Notes under the pieces: model-generated | What the model was told of the DNA's origin: nothing | Seen by the model: the letters and a program-made list of their open reading frames with translations, nothing else | Databases searched by the model: none | In this document: positions 25,992 to 35,738 of the stretch, piece after piece | Position numbering within the stretch: position 1 is the stretch's first letter | Layout: the number at the start of each line of letters is the position of its first letter | Assembly (NCBI GenBank): GCA_903873715.1 | Contig: CAIQPS010000094.1 | Location: forward strand, 1 to 64,000 | DNA from: an uncultured Actinomycetes bacterium | Lineage (GTDB): Bacteria; Actinomycetota; Thermoleophilia; RBG-16-64-13 | Direction of reading: 5' to 3' | Length of the DNA stretch: 64,000 bases | Translations under genes and position numbers: made by a program

Positions 25992-26351
25992 CTAGCGGCA
26001 GAAGCCTATCGTCGCGGCGTAGAACTTGGCGCCGAGCCCGCCCAGCAACTCTTTGACTTCCGCGTTCGGGTCGCCGAGCACGATCATCTCCTGCAGGGGC
26101 GAGATCGCCAGCATGTCGTGCAGCTTGGGGCCCAGGCCCTTGAAGTGCAGCAGGAAGTCCTCGGAGCTGCCGTAGTACTCGTTGAGATAGCAGCTGGTAC
26201 CGGCCTCGTCGACGAACCACTCGTAGCCCAGCGTGGTGGGCTCGTTCTCTTCCACGCCGCAGGTGAGCGCTTCGGCCAACTTCTTGAACTCGTCGAGCTT
26301 GCCCGGCATGATGCCCTGGCGGACGATCAGACGTATCGAACCAGCTGCCAT
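25992..26351 (-). CDS. antibiotic biosynthesis monooxygenase (ABM)-like / quinol monooxygenase-like protein
   Basis: A 119-residue ferredoxin-like-fold protein: IRLIVRQGIMPGKLDEFKKL, then TLGYEWFVDEAG and YYGSSEDFLLHF, the usual ABM-domain progression. Members are small dimers that act as cofactor-free monooxygenases, isomerases or heme-degrading enzymes. No heme ligand is evident. It is a single-gene unit convergent with 25300. Role unknown. Confidence 0.7.
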   Translation of the reverse strand: MAAGSIRLIVRQGIMPGKLDEFKKLAEALTCGVEENEPTTLGYEWFVDEAGTSCYLNEYYGSSEDFLLHFKGLGPKLHDMLAISPLQEMIVLGDPNAEVKELLGGLGAKFYAATIGFCR

Positions 26352-26515
26352 CGGATGTCTCCTTCAGGTGTGTGGGACACGGCCGGCCAGCGCCGCTCGA
26401 AGCGGGCGGCCGGGGCTCTCCATGCTAGCAGCGTGGTGCGCCGGGGTCGAGAGGGGGTACACTTGCCGCGTGAATGGGCACGGTGGCCTGGGGTGAACGG
26501 AGCAGGGAGGACGGA

Positions 26516-27454
26516 GTGGCCGAGCTTATCGACATCGCGATCGTGGGCGGGGGACCGGCGGGTCTGACCGCGGCTATCTACGGCGCGAGGGCGAAGATGA
26601 ACACCGCCGTCTTCGAGACGGCCTTCCCCGGAGGCCAGATCGTCTCCGCTTCGTGGGTCGAGAACTATCCCGGCTTCCCGGATGGGGTGAGCGGCGCCGA
26701 TCTCGGCGACCTCTTCGCCAAGCAGGCCGAGAACGCCGGAGCCGTGTTCCACAACCTCTCCCCGGTCGAAGCCATCCGCCGGGAGGGCGACCACTTCGTG
26801 CTCACCGTCGGCAAGGACGAAGTCCCGTCCCGCGTGGTCATCCTGGCCACCGGCGCCATCCCGAAGAAGCTGGGCATCCCCGGCGAGGCCGATTTCACCG
26901 GCCGCGGAGTGTCCTGGTGCGCCACCTGCGACGGCCCGCTCTATCGCGGCAAGACCGTTGCGGTCATCGGCGGCGGTGACTCCGCCACCCAGGAAGCCCT
27001 CTATCTCACCAAGATCGCGGACCAGGTGCACCTCATCCACCGCCGGGAGGAGCTGCGGGCCACCCAGTGTCTGCAGGACGAGTGCTTCTTCCACCCGCAG
27101 ATAGAGATGCACCTCAACTACAACATCCTCGAGATCACCGGCGAGAACGGCAAGGTCGCGGGCGTGCGCCTGCGTTCCAAGGCCGACGATACCGAGAAGC
27201 TCATCCCGGTCGACGGCGTGTTCGAGTTCGTCGGGGTGGATGCCAAGAGCGAGCTTGTCAAAGACCTCTGCGACCTGGACGCGGCCGGCTTCGTGAAGGT
27301 CGACCTGAACGGCGCCACGTCGTGCCCCGGCCTCTATGCCGCCGGTGACGTCACCATATACGAGCTCAAACAGGTGGTCACCGCCTGCGCCCGCGGGGCG
27401 TTCGCGGCGTTCCATGCGGCCCACTGGCTGGAGACGCGCGGGCGCGGAGCCTGA
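26516..27454 (+). CDS. trxB: thioredoxin reductase (NADPH/ferredoxin type)
   Basis: A 312-residue flavoprotein. GTG 26516 is chosen because GGGAGG lies 5 bases upstream; the ATG at 26474 has none. FAD-binding GGGPAGLTAAIYGARA at the N-terminus, redox pair Cys135 and Cys138 in WCATCDG, NAD(P)-binding GGGDSATQEAL, and the closing YAAGDVT motif are all present. It reduces thioredoxin. No thioredoxin gene is adjacent. The start is far enough downstream of a TACACT box (26459-26464) to allow a normal leader. Confidence 0.93.
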   Translation: MAELIDIAIVGGGPAGLTAAIYGARAKMNTAVFETAFPGGQIVSASWVENYPGFPDGVSGADLGDLFAKQAENAGAVFHNLSPVEAIRREGDHFVLTVGKDEVPSRVVILATGAIPKKLGIPGEADFTGRGVSWCATCDGPLYRGKTVAVIGGGDSATQEALYLTKIADQVHLIHRREELRATQCLQDECFFHPQIEMHLNYNILEITGENGKVAGVRLRSKADDTEKLIPVDGVFEFVGVDAKSELVKDLCDLDAAGFVKVDLNGATSCPGLYAAGDVTIYELKQVVTACARGAFAAFHAAHWLETRGRGA

Positions 27455-27553
27455 GCCACCCGGCCCGAGCGGCCGGTATAGCGGGACCTCCGGCGCCACC
27501 GGGCGGCGAAGCACATCCGACGGCGAAACGCGGCCGACGGCGCCGCTGCTACG

Positions 27554-28954
27554 CTACTTCGATCGCCCGCGGAGTTCCTCGGCGCACAGCTCGCTGATGT
27601 TCTTCACCTTGGCGGTGCTGCCCGCGCGCTTGAGGCCGTACGACAGCTGCATCATGCATGACGGGCACTCGGTGGCCACGACTGTGGCGCCGGTGTCCTG
27701 GATGAAGCCGGTCTTCCGGTCGATGATGGCTCCGGACGTCTCCGGGTGCAGTATGCCGTAGGTGCCGGCGGCGCCGCAGCACGAATCCGACTCCATGGCT
27801 TCGCGGAACTCGTAGCCGTCGAGCGAGCGCAGGATCTGCCGGGGCTGGGCGGTGACGTTCTGATAGCGTTTGCCCAGGTGGCAGGACTCGTGGTAGGTGA
27901 CGATGATCTTGGTGCCGGGGGCGCCGATGCCGCCCGCCGCTTCGCTGCCGGTTGCCGCCGCGCCGGCCGACAGCCCACCGGTCTCCTGGACGAACTCGCT
28001 GAAGCTGCGCATCTTGGCTTTGAGGGCTTCGGCGCGGGCGAGCCACTCGGGATCGTCGGCCAGAAGTTCCGCGTATTCCTTGAGATGTCCCGAGCAACTC
28101 CCGCACTCCGACACGATGGCGGTGAAGCGGTCGACGTCGCCGATGCGGCGCAGATTCTCCCGGGCGAGTTCTTTCGCGGCTTCGACGTCGCCGTACCCAT
28201 AGGCGGCCAGGCCGCAGCAGCAGTTGTCGAGGGGCGCCACCCTGTTGCCGAGCGCCTCGAGGACGTCGAGCGTGGCGATGCCCACCTCGGGCAGCACGTA
28301 GTTGTAGCCGCAGGAGATCCAGTAGCCCACGAGCGGGGCGTCCGCGGCGGGGGCCGTGCCTGCAGCGGCCTTGCCCCGCTTCTTGATGCGCGAGGTCAGC
28401 AGCGCTCCGGGCGTCCCCCCGCCCAGTTCCATGGCCCGCTGGATCTTCGGGTTGATCATCCCGATGACGCCGGTACGGCGCAGCAGGTCGGGGATGCCGG
28501 TGCGGCGCAGTGCCCAGACGGTCCGCACCAGTCCGCGCATGAGCCTGGGACGGGGGAGCAGGTGATGGAACACCGCCCGCTGGATCATCCCTCTGCCGAA
28601 GCGGCCGGCGTACGCATGGCGGTACGACACCACCACTTTGTCGGTCTTCACCGCGGAGAAGCAGGCTTCGGTGCAGGCCCGGCAGAGCAGGCAGTTGTCG
28701 AAGGCGTCCTTGGTGTCGGGCTCCAGTTCGGTGCGGTCCTCCAGCATGTTGCGGAAGAGGGCCACCTTGCCCCGGGCCACGTTGGCCTCCCGCCCGGTCG
28801 CCCGGAAGATGGGGCACACCGGCTGGCAGAAGCCGCACTTGCCGCAGGTGATGACGTGGTCGTAGAGGGCCTGGAACTCCTCGGGCGCCGCGTTCTTGGT
28901 GGCGCCGCCCGCAACGGCCGGACCGCCCGCGCCGCGCTCGGTCACGGTGCTCAT
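27554..28954 (-). CDS. glcF: glycolate oxidase iron-sulfur subunit
   Basis: A 466-residue protein with two N-terminal 4Fe-4S motifs (Cys37, 40, 43, 47 and Cys88, 91, 94, 98) and two C-terminal cysteine-rich CCG domains (NCCCGLAAYG; ESCHLGKRYQNV then DSCCGAAGTYG). This is the GlcF/LutA/HdrD layout. It passes electrons from the flavin subunits to quinone or another acceptor. ATG 28954 overlaps the GlcE stop (TGATG), and GGGAGG precedes it. An Ala/Gly-rich insert lies near residue 305. Confidence 0.88.
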   Translation of the reverse strand: MSTVTERGAGGPAVAGGATKNAAPEEFQALYDHVITCGKCGFCQPVCPIFRATGREANVARGKVALFRNMLEDRTELEPDTKDAFDNCLLCRACTEACFSAVKTDKVVVSYRHAYAGRFGRGMIQRAVFHHLLPRPRLMRGLVRTVWALRRTGIPDLLRRTGVIGMINPKIQRAMELGGGTPGALLTSRIKKRGKAAAGTAPAADAPLVGYWISCGYNYVLPEVGIATLDVLEALGNRVAPLDNCCCGLAAYGYGDVEAAKELARENLRRIGDVDRFTAIVSECGSCSGHLKEYAELLADDPEWLARAEALKAKMRSFSEFVQETGGLSAGAAATGSEAAGGIGAPGTKIIVTYHESCHLGKRYQNVTAQPRQILRSLDGYEFREAMESDSCCGAAGTYGILHPETSGAIIDRKTGFIQDTGATVVATECPSCMMQLSYGLKRAGSTAKVKNISELCAEELRGRSK

Positions 28955-30234
28955 CAGATCCCTCCCACGAAGCGGCCGGGTGCCAGTATCCCGTTGGGGT
29001 CGAACCGCTCCTTGATGCGTCTCATGATGGCCACGGCCCCGCCGGCGTCGCCCCAGGCGTCGTAGCCCTCGGGGAGCAGGGCCGCCCCGCCGGTCACGAA
29101 CAGCGAGCCGCCCATGTCCACGGCCTGCGCACGCAGGTGAGCCGGGCAGGCGCCGAAGCGCGCCGCGCCGCCGTCTGCGCCGGCCGCGGCATTCGTGCCC
29201 TCGCCACGCAGTGTCAGATCCACTCGCCCGCGGGCCGCCCCGGCCCGGTAGCCGAGGGTCAGCCCGTTCGCGGCGGCATAGGTCTGAGCGGCGGCCAGGA
29301 CGTCGATGGTGCGGCTGATGGGGACGCTCGCGCGGAGCGCCAAGGTGCCGCCGCTTGCTGCGGCGCCGTCCGCCAGGTGTCCGTACATCGCCGAGGCTTC
29401 CTCTTCGTGCAGGACGCGGGGTGCGGCACCGGGAACGGTCTCCGTCACCTCCCGCACGGAGCGGTCGACGGCAGCGCGGTGTCCGCCGAACCCGGCCAAG
29501 AGTACCGGGGCGCCGGCTGGGCCTGCGCCGGCCGCGTCGCCGCCAGGCAGCGCATCCGCCGACACCACTTCGAGGGCCAGTGGCTGCAGATAGGAGCCGA
29601 GCACCCCGGCGGTGACCCGCTTCGCGTCGTCCAATGAAGCCAGCGGCAGGATCAGCAGCGCCTGCGAGTCGTAGCGCGGGAGCAGCCGGAACGTGACCTC
29701 GGTGATGGCGCCCAGGGCGCCGAACGAGCCCACGAAGAGCTTGGTCATGTCGTAGCCGGTGACGTTCTTCATCGTCCGGCCTCCGAACTTGACGGCGCTG
29801 CCGTCGGCCAGAAGGGCCCGCACGCCGAGGACCACGTCCCGCAGCCCACCGTATCCGGCGGCGCGCGGGCCGTTGTCGCCGGCCGCCACGACCCCGCCGA
29901 TGGTGGCCTCTCCGGGCTGCCCCGGGTCGATGGGCAGTATCCTCCCGACCGCTTCAGCCTGAGCGCGCGCTTCCGCGACGGTGGTCCCGGCCATGGCGGA
30001 CAGGGTGAGGTTGTCCGGGTCGACGTCGGTGCAGCCGGACAGCGCACCGGTGCGCACGAGCAGGTCCAGGTGGGCCGGGGCCGCGCCCCAGTCCTGCTTG
30101 GTCAGCCCGCCCGCGAGGTAGCAGACGTCGCCGTCGGCGTTCGCCTTCGCCAGGATGTCGGACAGGTCGGCCTCGCCGGCCGGCCGCAGTTCGTCCCTCG
30201 GGGCCAGTCCGCGGATCTCCGTGGTACTAGACAC
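28954..30234 (-). CDS. glcE: glycolate oxidase FAD-binding subunit GlcE
   Basis: A 426-residue FAD-binding (FAD_binding_4/PCMH type) protein: VCYLAGGLTKQDWG, then GATIGGVVAAGDNGPRAAG (diphosphate-binding loop) and GGRTMKNVTGYDMTKLFVGS. It is slightly larger than E. coli GlcE because of Ala/Gly insertions near residues 240 and 350. It lies between glcD (8-base overlap) and glcF (2-base overlap) in one operon. Confidence 0.88.
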   Translation of the reverse strand: MSSTTEIRGLAPRDELRPAGEADLSDILAKANADGDVCYLAGGLTKQDWGAAPAHLDLLVRTGALSGCTDVDPDNLTLSAMAGTTVAEARAQAEAVGRILPIDPGQPGEATIGGVVAAGDNGPRAAGYGGLRDVVLGVRALLADGSAVKFGGRTMKNVTGYDMTKLFVGSFGALGAITEVTFRLLPRYDSQALLILPLASLDDAKRVTAGVLGSYLQPLALEVVSADALPGGDAAGAGPAGAPVLLAGFGGHRAAVDRSVREVTETVPGAAPRVLHEEEASAMYGHLADGAAASGGTLALRASVPISRTIDVLAAAQTYAAANGLTLGYRAGAARGRVDLTLRGEGTNAAAGADGGAARFGACPAHLRAQAVDMGGSLFVTGGAALLPEGYDAWGDAGGAVAIMRRIKERFDPNGILAPGRFVGGI

Positions 30235-31723
30235 CAGCCGTCACCTCCACGTGGTCATCACTGGGCGCGCCCGCGACCGCCTGGGCCCCGCCGTCCGCCG
30301 GTGCCGTGCCGGCTGCGTGGCCGCCCGCCCGCAGTGCTTTGCCCGGGTTCGCCCAGCCCCTCGGGTCGAAGGCCTCTTTGACGAAGCCCTGCGCCCGCAG
30401 ATCGTCGTCGGTGAACACCAGCGGTAGCGCATCGAGCTTCTCGATGCCAATGCCGTGCTCCCCGCTCACCGTCCCGCCGAGGTCGGCGCAGACCTTGAGG
30501 ACTTCCATCCCCGCGGCCATGACCTTCTCCCGGTCCGCCGGGTCGCGGCTATCGAAGAGTAACAGGGGGTGCAGGTTGCCGTCGCCGGCGTGGAACACGC
30601 TCGCGATGGGCAGGTCGTATCTCCGGCCGATGTCGGCCACCCTGCGGAGGGCTTCGGGGAGCTTGGTGCGCGGCACCGTGCCGTCGGCCACCATGTAGTT
30701 CGGCGCCAGGCGGGACAGGGCCCCGAACGCTCCTTTTCGCCCCCGCCAGAGCGCTTGGCGCTCCTCCTCGTCCTTGGCGATCCGCACCTCGCGCACCCCG
30801 CTCGCTTTGCAGATGGCGGTGATGGCCTCGGCCATCTCCTCCATGCCGTCGCGGAGGCCGTCCAGTTCTATGAGCAACACTGCCGCCGCGTCCCGGGGGA
30901 AGCCGCAGGCCATGCTGTCCTCGATGGCGTTGATGGTCTTGTTGTCCACCATCTCCAGAGTGGCCGGCACCAGTCCCGCCGCCACGATGGCCGAGACCAC
31001 GTTACCCCCGTCCTCGAGGGAATCGCACACTGCGAGCAGGGTCTTGACCGCCTCCGGCTTGCGCAGGATGCGAAGGATGGCGGTGGTCGCTATCCCCAGG
31101 GTCCCTTCGCTGCCGACGAACGCGCCGGTGAGGTCCAGGCCGAGAACATCGGCATCCTTACCCCCCAACCAGACGGTCTCGCCGCCGGCGAGCACCACCT
31201 CCAACCCGAGCACGTGATTGGACGTGACCCCGTATTTGAAGCAGTGCGGCCCGCCCGCGTTCTCGGCGATGTTGCCGCCCAGGGAGCAGGCCTTCTGGCT
31301 GGCCGGATCGGGCGCGTAGTAGTAGCCGAGGGGGGAGAGGATCGTGGAGATGTCGAGGTTGAAGATGCCCACCTGCACTGTCATGCGCTGGTTCGGGATG
31401 TCGATGTCGAGCACCTTGTTCATACGGCCCATCTCGAGCACCACGGCGCCGTCCAGGGCCAGCGAGCCGCCGCTCAGATTGGTGCCGCACCCCCGGGGGA
31501 CGAACGGGACCCGCTCTTCGGCCAGGATCCCGAGCACTGCGGATACCTGGGCCGTCGTTTCCACGAACACCACCGCCCGGGGCATCGCCCGCTCAAGGTA
31601 GGCGTCGTATTCGTAGGTCTGGAGTTGGACGGGCCGGTCGAGCACGTTCTTCGCCCCGACGACCCCTCGCAGCCTCTCCCCTAGTGGTGTGGTCAACGCA
31701 GAAACCCCCGCTCGTTGCCGCAA
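30227..31723 (-). CDS. glcD: glycolate oxidase subunit GlcD
   Basis: A 498-residue FAD-linked oxidase: PFVPRGCGTNLSGGS and SQKACSLGGNIAENAGGPHC form the PCMH FAD site, and HAGDGNLHPLLLFD with SGEHGIGIEKL is the FAD-oxidase C-terminal (VAO) catalytic region. It oxidises glycolate (or D-lactate/2-hydroxyacids) to the keto acid; with GlcE and GlcF it forms the membrane-associated complex. TTG 31723 is taken as start because GCGGAG lies 8 bases upstream; TTG 31696 is an alternative. It is divergent from a glyoxylate aminotransferase, which supports glycolate as substrate. Confidence 0.9.
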   Translation of the reverse strand: MRQRAGVSALTTPLGERLRGVVGAKNVLDRPVQLQTYEYDAYLERAMPRAVVFVETTAQVSAVLGILAEERVPFVPRGCGTNLSGGSLALDGAVVLEMGRMNKVLDIDIPNQRMTVQVGIFNLDISTILSPLGYYYAPDPASQKACSLGGNIAENAGGPHCFKYGVTSNHVLGLEVVLAGGETVWLGGKDADVLGLDLTGAFVGSEGTLGIATTAILRILRKPEAVKTLLAVCDSLEDGGNVVSAIVAAGLVPATLEMVDNKTINAIEDSMACGFPRDAAAVLLIELDGLRDGMEEMAEAITAICKASGVREVRIAKDEEERQALWRGRKGAFGALSRLAPNYMVADGTVPRTKLPEALRRVADIGRRYDLPIASVFHAGDGNLHPLLLFDSRDPADREKVMAAGMEVLKVCADLGGTVSGEHGIGIEKLDALPLVFTDDDLRAQGFVKEAFDPRGWANPGKALRAGGHAAGTAPADGGAQAVAGAPSDDHVEVTAGV

Positions 31724-31739
31724 TGGCGTCTCCGCCTGC

Positions 31740-31746
31740 TATCTTA
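31740..31746. promoter_or_regulatory. shared symmetrical -10 box TATCTTA
   Basis: Reads TATCTT on plus (leader of about 43 bases to ATG 31795) and TAAGAT on minus (17 bases before TTG 31723). It sits in the 71-base gap between glcD and the aminotransferase, so glycolate oxidation and glyoxylate transamination are probably switched together. Confidence 0.5.
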
Positions 31747-31794
31747 CCGTAGTGCGTACTCACCGGCGCTCGCCGGCCGTCAGGAGGCCTTGAA

Positions 31795-32988
31795 ATGCCA
31801 GGACCAGACATCAGCAGCTACCGCGACCTCGACCCCGTCACCCGCATCCTCATGGGGCCCGGTCCCAGCGACGTTCCGCCCCGTGTGCTGCGGGCTATGG
31901 CCGCTCCGACGCTCGGTCATCTGGATCCTGATTTCCTCACCATCATGTCGGAGACGCAGCAGTTGCTCCGCGACGTCATGCAGACCGAGAACGCGCTGAC
32001 CATCCCCGTGTCCGGCACCGGCAGCTCCGGTATGGAGGCCTGCTTCGTCAACCTCGTCGAGCCGGGCGACCAGGTGGCCGTCGTGGTGAACGGGGTCTTC
32101 GGCACCCGCATGGTGGACTGCGCCGGGCGCCTCGGGGCCGACATCATCCAGATCGACGCCGACTGGGGCCGTGCCGTTCAGCCCGAGGCGGTGGAAGCGG
32201 CCCTCAAGGGCAAGCAGCCCAAGCTCTTCGCCGTCGTCCACGCCGAGACGTCCACCGGGGTCCGGCAGCCGCTCGCCGACATCGTCAAGATCGTCAAGGA
32301 TTCCGGCGCCCTCATGATGCTCGACTGCGTCACCTCCCTGGGCGGCGTGGAGGTCAAGCTGGACGCCTGGGGCATCGACGCGGCCTTCAGCGGCACGCAG
32401 AAATGCCTGTCCTGCCCGCCCGGGTTGGCGCCGCTGTCGTTCAACGAGAAGGCCGTCGCCAAGCTCAACGCGCGCTCGAGCAAGGTGCCGTCGTGGTACC
32501 TCGACCTCACCATGGTCGGCGACTATTGGGGGTCGGCGCGCAAGTACCACCACACTGCGCCCATCAACATGATCTATGCGCTCCGCGAGTCGCTGCGCAT
32601 CATCCTCGAAGAGGGGCTGGAAGGCCGGTTCGCCCGTCACCAGCGCAACAGCGAGGCACTCATAGCCGGTCTCGAGACCATGGGCATGAAGATGCTCGTT
32701 CCCGCCGAGGAGCGGCTGGCCAGCCTGAACACGGTGCTCATCCCCGAAGGCGCGGACGACGTGGCCACCCGCAAGGCGCTGCTCAAGCAGTACGGCTTGG
32801 AGATCGGCGCCGGGCTGGGTCCGCTGGCCGGCAAGATGTGGCGGGTGGGCCTGCAGGGCCATTCCTCCTCGGAGCGCAACGTGCTGCTCTTCCTGACGGC
32901 GCTCGAGTCGGTGCTGTCGGCGCAGGGCGTCAAGGTGCAGCCGGGTGGGGCGGCCGCGGCCGAGGCGGTGTTCGCGAAGGCGAGGTAG
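31795..32988 (+). CDS. alanine/serine-glyoxylate aminotransferase family protein
   Basis: A 397-residue class V aminotransferase: [16 protein letters not shown] at the N-terminus, [12 protein letters not shown], and the PLP lysine in [14 protein letters not shown] (Lys203). This is the pattern of alanine- or serine-glyoxylate (and ureidoglycine-glyoxylate) aminotransferases. It would convert the glyoxylate made by the divergent GlcDEF complex to glycine using alanine or serine as donor. The amino donor cannot be set from sequence. Next gene follows after 85 bases. Confidence 0.9.
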   Translation: MPGPDISSYRDLDPVTRILMGPGPSDVPPRVLRAMAAPTLGHLDPDFLTIMSETQQLLRDVMQTENALTIPVSGTGSSGMEACFVNLVEPGDQVAVVVNGVFGTRMVDCAGRLGADIIQIDADWGRAVQPEAVEAALKGKQPKLFAVVHAETSTGVRQPLADIVKIVKDSGALMMLDCVTSLGGVEVKLDAWGIDAAFSGTQKCLSCPPGLAPLSFNEKAVAKLNARSSKVPSWYLDLTMVGDYWGSARKYHHTAPINMIYALRESLRIILEEGLEGRFARHQRNSEALIAGLETMGMKMLVPAEERLASLNTVLIPEGADDVATRKALLKQYGLEIGAGLGPLAGKMWRVGLQGHSSSERNVLLFLTALESVLSAQGVKVQPGGAAAAEAVFAKAR

Positions 32989-33073
32989 GCGGCACCGGGC
33001 GCGGAAGGCGCAGCAAGCCGGCCGCAGCCGGGCGGCGGCGCCCAGACCGGCGGCCCGCTGAAAAGGAGGGACC

Positions 33074-33832
33074 GTGTTCCAGGTACGAGCGACGGTCGTC
33101 GGCTTCTTGGGGGACCTCTCCGTCTACCCCTGCCATTTCGGAAGCCAGGTGGGCGACCAGGTGGTCTTCGACGGGGCAGAGCTGCACGGCCGCTTCTGCC
33201 CTGCCGTCTGGGCTGTCGTCGTCCCCAAGATGATGACCATGCACGCCGCCGGTCCCCGGTACGTCGAGCCTGCCTCCTACTACCCGTTCTGGTATGCGGC
33301 CAACAGTGTGGTCGACCCGGGCTGTGCGCCGCGTGACGGCCAAGGGCTCCGCAACGTGCTCGAGAGCATCGAGCCCCCGCCGTTCGACATGGCCCGCTTG
33401 CAGCCGCCGGGCGCGTTCCGGTGGCCGCCGAGCGACAAGCCGGGCATAGCGGCGGCACCCACGATCATCTGCCCCGATTCGCGATCGTCGATGGTCCTCG
33501 CCCTCGAGGCTTTCGACCTGAGCGAGAAAGGCTTCGACACGCCGTATTTCCGGCGGCAGATGGCCATCCTGGCGAAGCTGGCCAGGAGCGGGCCGGTGCA
33601 GGCAGAGGCGATCATCGGGCTGTTCACGCGGCAAGAGGCCGAGGAGATCTATCCCCCGCTCTCGCCTGTCATGGTCGCGATGCTCGTGGAGGAGTTGCAG
33701 CTGCTGGACTATGTGGGGAAGCCCGGCGCCGACGGCCTGTCGGCGATCACCCCTGCGGGTGAGGCGAAGCTCGGGTCCTTCAAGGCCGGGCTGCCGCCCG
33801 ATCACCTCAGGGCGTTCGAGGACTATACGTAG
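33074..33832 (+). CDS. TIGR04076-like protein with C-terminal extension
   Basis: A 252-residue protein starting at GTG 33074 (AAAAGGAGGG upstream). The N-terminal 90 residues (VRATVVGFLGDLSVYPCHFG, then GDQVVFDG and GRFCPAVWAVV) match the TIGR04076 family of small cysteine-containing proteins. The C-terminal half (about 135-252) has a winged-helix-like pattern (PLSPVMVAMLVEELQLLDYV) of unknown role. The last 26 bases overlap the convergent RlmA-like gene. Function unknown. Confidence 0.65.
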   Translation: MFQVRATVVGFLGDLSVYPCHFGSQVGDQVVFDGAELHGRFCPAVWAVVVPKMMTMHAAGPRYVEPASYYPFWYAANSVVDPGCAPRDGQGLRNVLESIEPPPFDMARLQPPGAFRWPPSDKPGIAAAPTIICPDSRSSMVLALEAFDLSEKGFDTPYFRRQMAILAKLARSGPVQAEAIIGLFTRQEAEEIYPPLSPVMVAMLVEELQLLDYVGKPGADGLSAITPAGEAKLGSFKAGLPPDHLRAFEDYT

Positions 33833-34697
33833 CCACCGTCACCGAGAGGGTGGCGGTGAGCGGCCCGCCGAGCGCGGCCAGCCGGGTCCGGAGCTCGTCG
33901 GCGCTCAGGTGTCGGGCGCTCGGTCCCATCTCGACCACGGCTGCCGCCTCCGCCGCGCCGAGTAGCAGCAGCTCTTCATATCCCTCGCTCGACACCGGTG
34001 CGAAATCCGCGCCCAGAGCCTGCTCCAGCCTCTCGGCCTTTCGCTCGTCGACGGTCACGAGGCCCAGGGCGGCGACGAGTTCGCGGAGATGGCCGGCGGT
34101 AGGCGTCACGACCAGCAGCCGGCCATCGGGCCGCAGGATGCGCCGGAACTCGGCGGGATTGCGCGGCGCGAACACGTCCAGCACCAGATCGGCGGCCCCA
34201 TCGGTGATGGGTAGGGCCTTCCATGCGTCGCACACCACCGCGGCCATCCGTTCGTGGGCGCGCGCCGCGCGGCGCGCCGCGAACTTGGATATGTCGAGCG
34301 CCAACCCCACTGCGCCCGGGAGATGGTCCAGCACCCCGGCCAGGTAGTAGCCCGTGCCGGCGCCCACCTCCACGATGCAGCCACCGGCCGCGTCGCTACC
34401 GCCTGCGCCCGCGCCCGAGCCGCCGCCCGCTTCAGCCACCGCTCTCCCGGCCGCCTCTGCGATGAGTCGCCGCAAACCCGCGAAGTGCCCCGACTCCAGG
34501 AAGCCCTCCCTGGCCGCCACCATATCGGCGGTGTCGGCGGTGCCGGGCCGGGCATCGCCCGGCAGCAGGTTCACGTAGCCCTGGCGGGCGATGTCGTAGC
34601 TGTGCCCGGTCTCGCAGCGCAGAGAGTGGTCGGCGACCGAGAACCCCGTGCCGCACACGGGGCAGCGTAGAAACGAGAGGGCCGCTGCCGGGAACAC
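33807..34697 (-). CDS. RlmA/TlrB-like rRNA (guanine-N1) methyltransferase
   Basis: A 296-residue protein read from GTG 34697. Zinc head: Cys12, Cys15, Cys28 and His32 (RCPVCGTGF, then CETGHSYDIARQGYVNLLPG) is diagnostic of RlmA, which methylates G745/G748 of 23S rRNA; the SAM motif is IVEVGAGTGYY. A Gly/Ser/Ala-rich insert (GGGSGAGAGGSDAAGG) separates the domains. Some relatives (TlrB) give tylosin/mycinamicin resistance. It is 9 bases downstream of the lipid kinase gene and probably cotranscribed; no ribosome binding site is evident. Confidence 0.82.
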   Translation of the reverse strand: MFPAAALSFLRCPVCGTGFSVADHSLRCETGHSYDIARQGYVNLLPGDARPGTADTADMVAAREGFLESGHFAGLRRLIAEAAGRAVAEAGGGSGAGAGGSDAAGGCIVEVGAGTGYYLAGVLDHLPGAVGLALDISKFAARRAARAHERMAAVVCDAWKALPITDGAADLVLDVFAPRNPAEFRRILRPDGRLLVVTPTAGHLRELVAALGLVTVDERKAERLEQALGADFAPVSSEGYEELLLLGAAEAAAVVEMGPSARHLSADELRTRLAALGGPLTATLSVTVATYSPRTP

Positions 34698-34706
34698 GCC
34701 GCGGCC

Positions 34707-35738
34707 TCAGGCGCGGAAGCGTAGGCGCCGGCGCTCCACGCTGACCTTCAACGGCAGGGTGCCGAGCGCATCGCCGTCGACGTCGAGATAGAGCCGGCGC
34801 TCCGCCTCGGGGTCTCCCATCCGCAGTTCTAGAGCCGAGCAGGAGAAATGGTTCACGCTGGGGATGTCGAGATGCTTGCCCTCGTACACGCTCTTGATGT
34901 TGCGCAGCAGGTAGGGCTTGGTGGGGGAGGCGACGGTGACCACTTCGAGCCGCCCGTCGTCAGGCTCCGCCATCGGCGCGACGTCCATGCCGCCGCCGAA
35001 CCACCGCCCGTTGCAGACCGCGAAGAGGTACGCGGGGATGACTTCCTCGCGGGTCTCGCCGTCCGACAGGATCCGCGCGGTCACCGGCTGCTGGGTGCTT
35101 ACCGCTGCGGCGCGCAGCGCCGCCATGTGGTATCCGATGCGGCCCGGCACGAAGGAGGGAGTCGACTCGATGTAGCGATCCACGAGCCCGCCCAGACCGG
35201 CCGAGATCACGTTGATGACGTAGCGGCTCACCGGCTGCCCGTCGTTGCCTCGGAACTCCGCCCGGATGACGTCGAGAAGCCGCTCCCTGCCGGAGGCCAT
35301 GGTCTCCAGCGACGCCTCTATGCCGGTGCCGATCCCCAGGGTCCGGCGGAAGTCACCGCCTGTCCCTATGCTCACCAGGCCGACGGCGGGCCCTGCCGGC
35401 GCCGGCTCCTCGGAAGACGTCGCTTCTCCGTCCGCGGCCAGGCCGCCCGGCCGCTCCGCGCCGCCCGTTCCCGTCTCGGCCGTCCGGGCCTCATCCTCCG
35501 CCCGCAGCACGCCGTTCACGACCTCGCTGAGGGTCCCGTCGCCGCCCACCGCTACAATGAGAGGGTGCCCGGCGGCCGCGCCCGCGTGGGCCAGATCCTC
35601 GGCGTGACCGCGGCGCTCCGTGTAGACCACGGCCACTTCCCCGAAGAGGTGGCCCACCCTCGCCAGGAGCTTGGCGATCTCGTCGGCGGCCTTGCTGGTG
35701 CCGCATTTCGGGTTTATCACGAAGAGTGGAGGCTGCAT
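34707..35738 (-). CDS. diacylglycerol kinase-family lipid kinase (YegS/DgkB-like)
   Basis: A 343-residue protein with the catalytic-domain signature VAVGGDGTLSEVVNGV (GGDGT at residues 65-69) and a second glycine-rich loop GLVSIGTGGDFRRTLG. It is similar to DgkB/YegS kinases that phosphorylate diacylglycerol or sphingoid-like lipids. An acidic/Ala-Gly insert lies at about 83-113. Its ATG shares three bases with the ATG of the divergent GNAT gene (CATG at 35736-35739). Confidence 0.88.
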   Translation of the reverse strand: MQPPLFVINPKCGTSKAADEIAKLLARVGHLFGEVAVVYTERRGHAEDLAHAGAAAGHPLIVAVGGDGTLSEVVNGVLRAEDEARTAETGTGGAERPGGLAADGEATSSEEPAPAGPAVGLVSIGTGGDFRRTLGIGTGIEASLETMASGRERLLDVIRAEFRGNDGQPVSRYVINVISAGLGGLVDRYIESTPSFVPGRIGYHMAALRAAAVSTQQPVTARILSDGETREEVIPAYLFAVCNGRWFGGGMDVAPMAEPDDGRLEVVTVASPTKPYLLRNIKSVYEGKHLDIPSVNHFSCSALELRMGDPEAERRLYLDVDGDALGTLPLKVSVERRRLRFRA

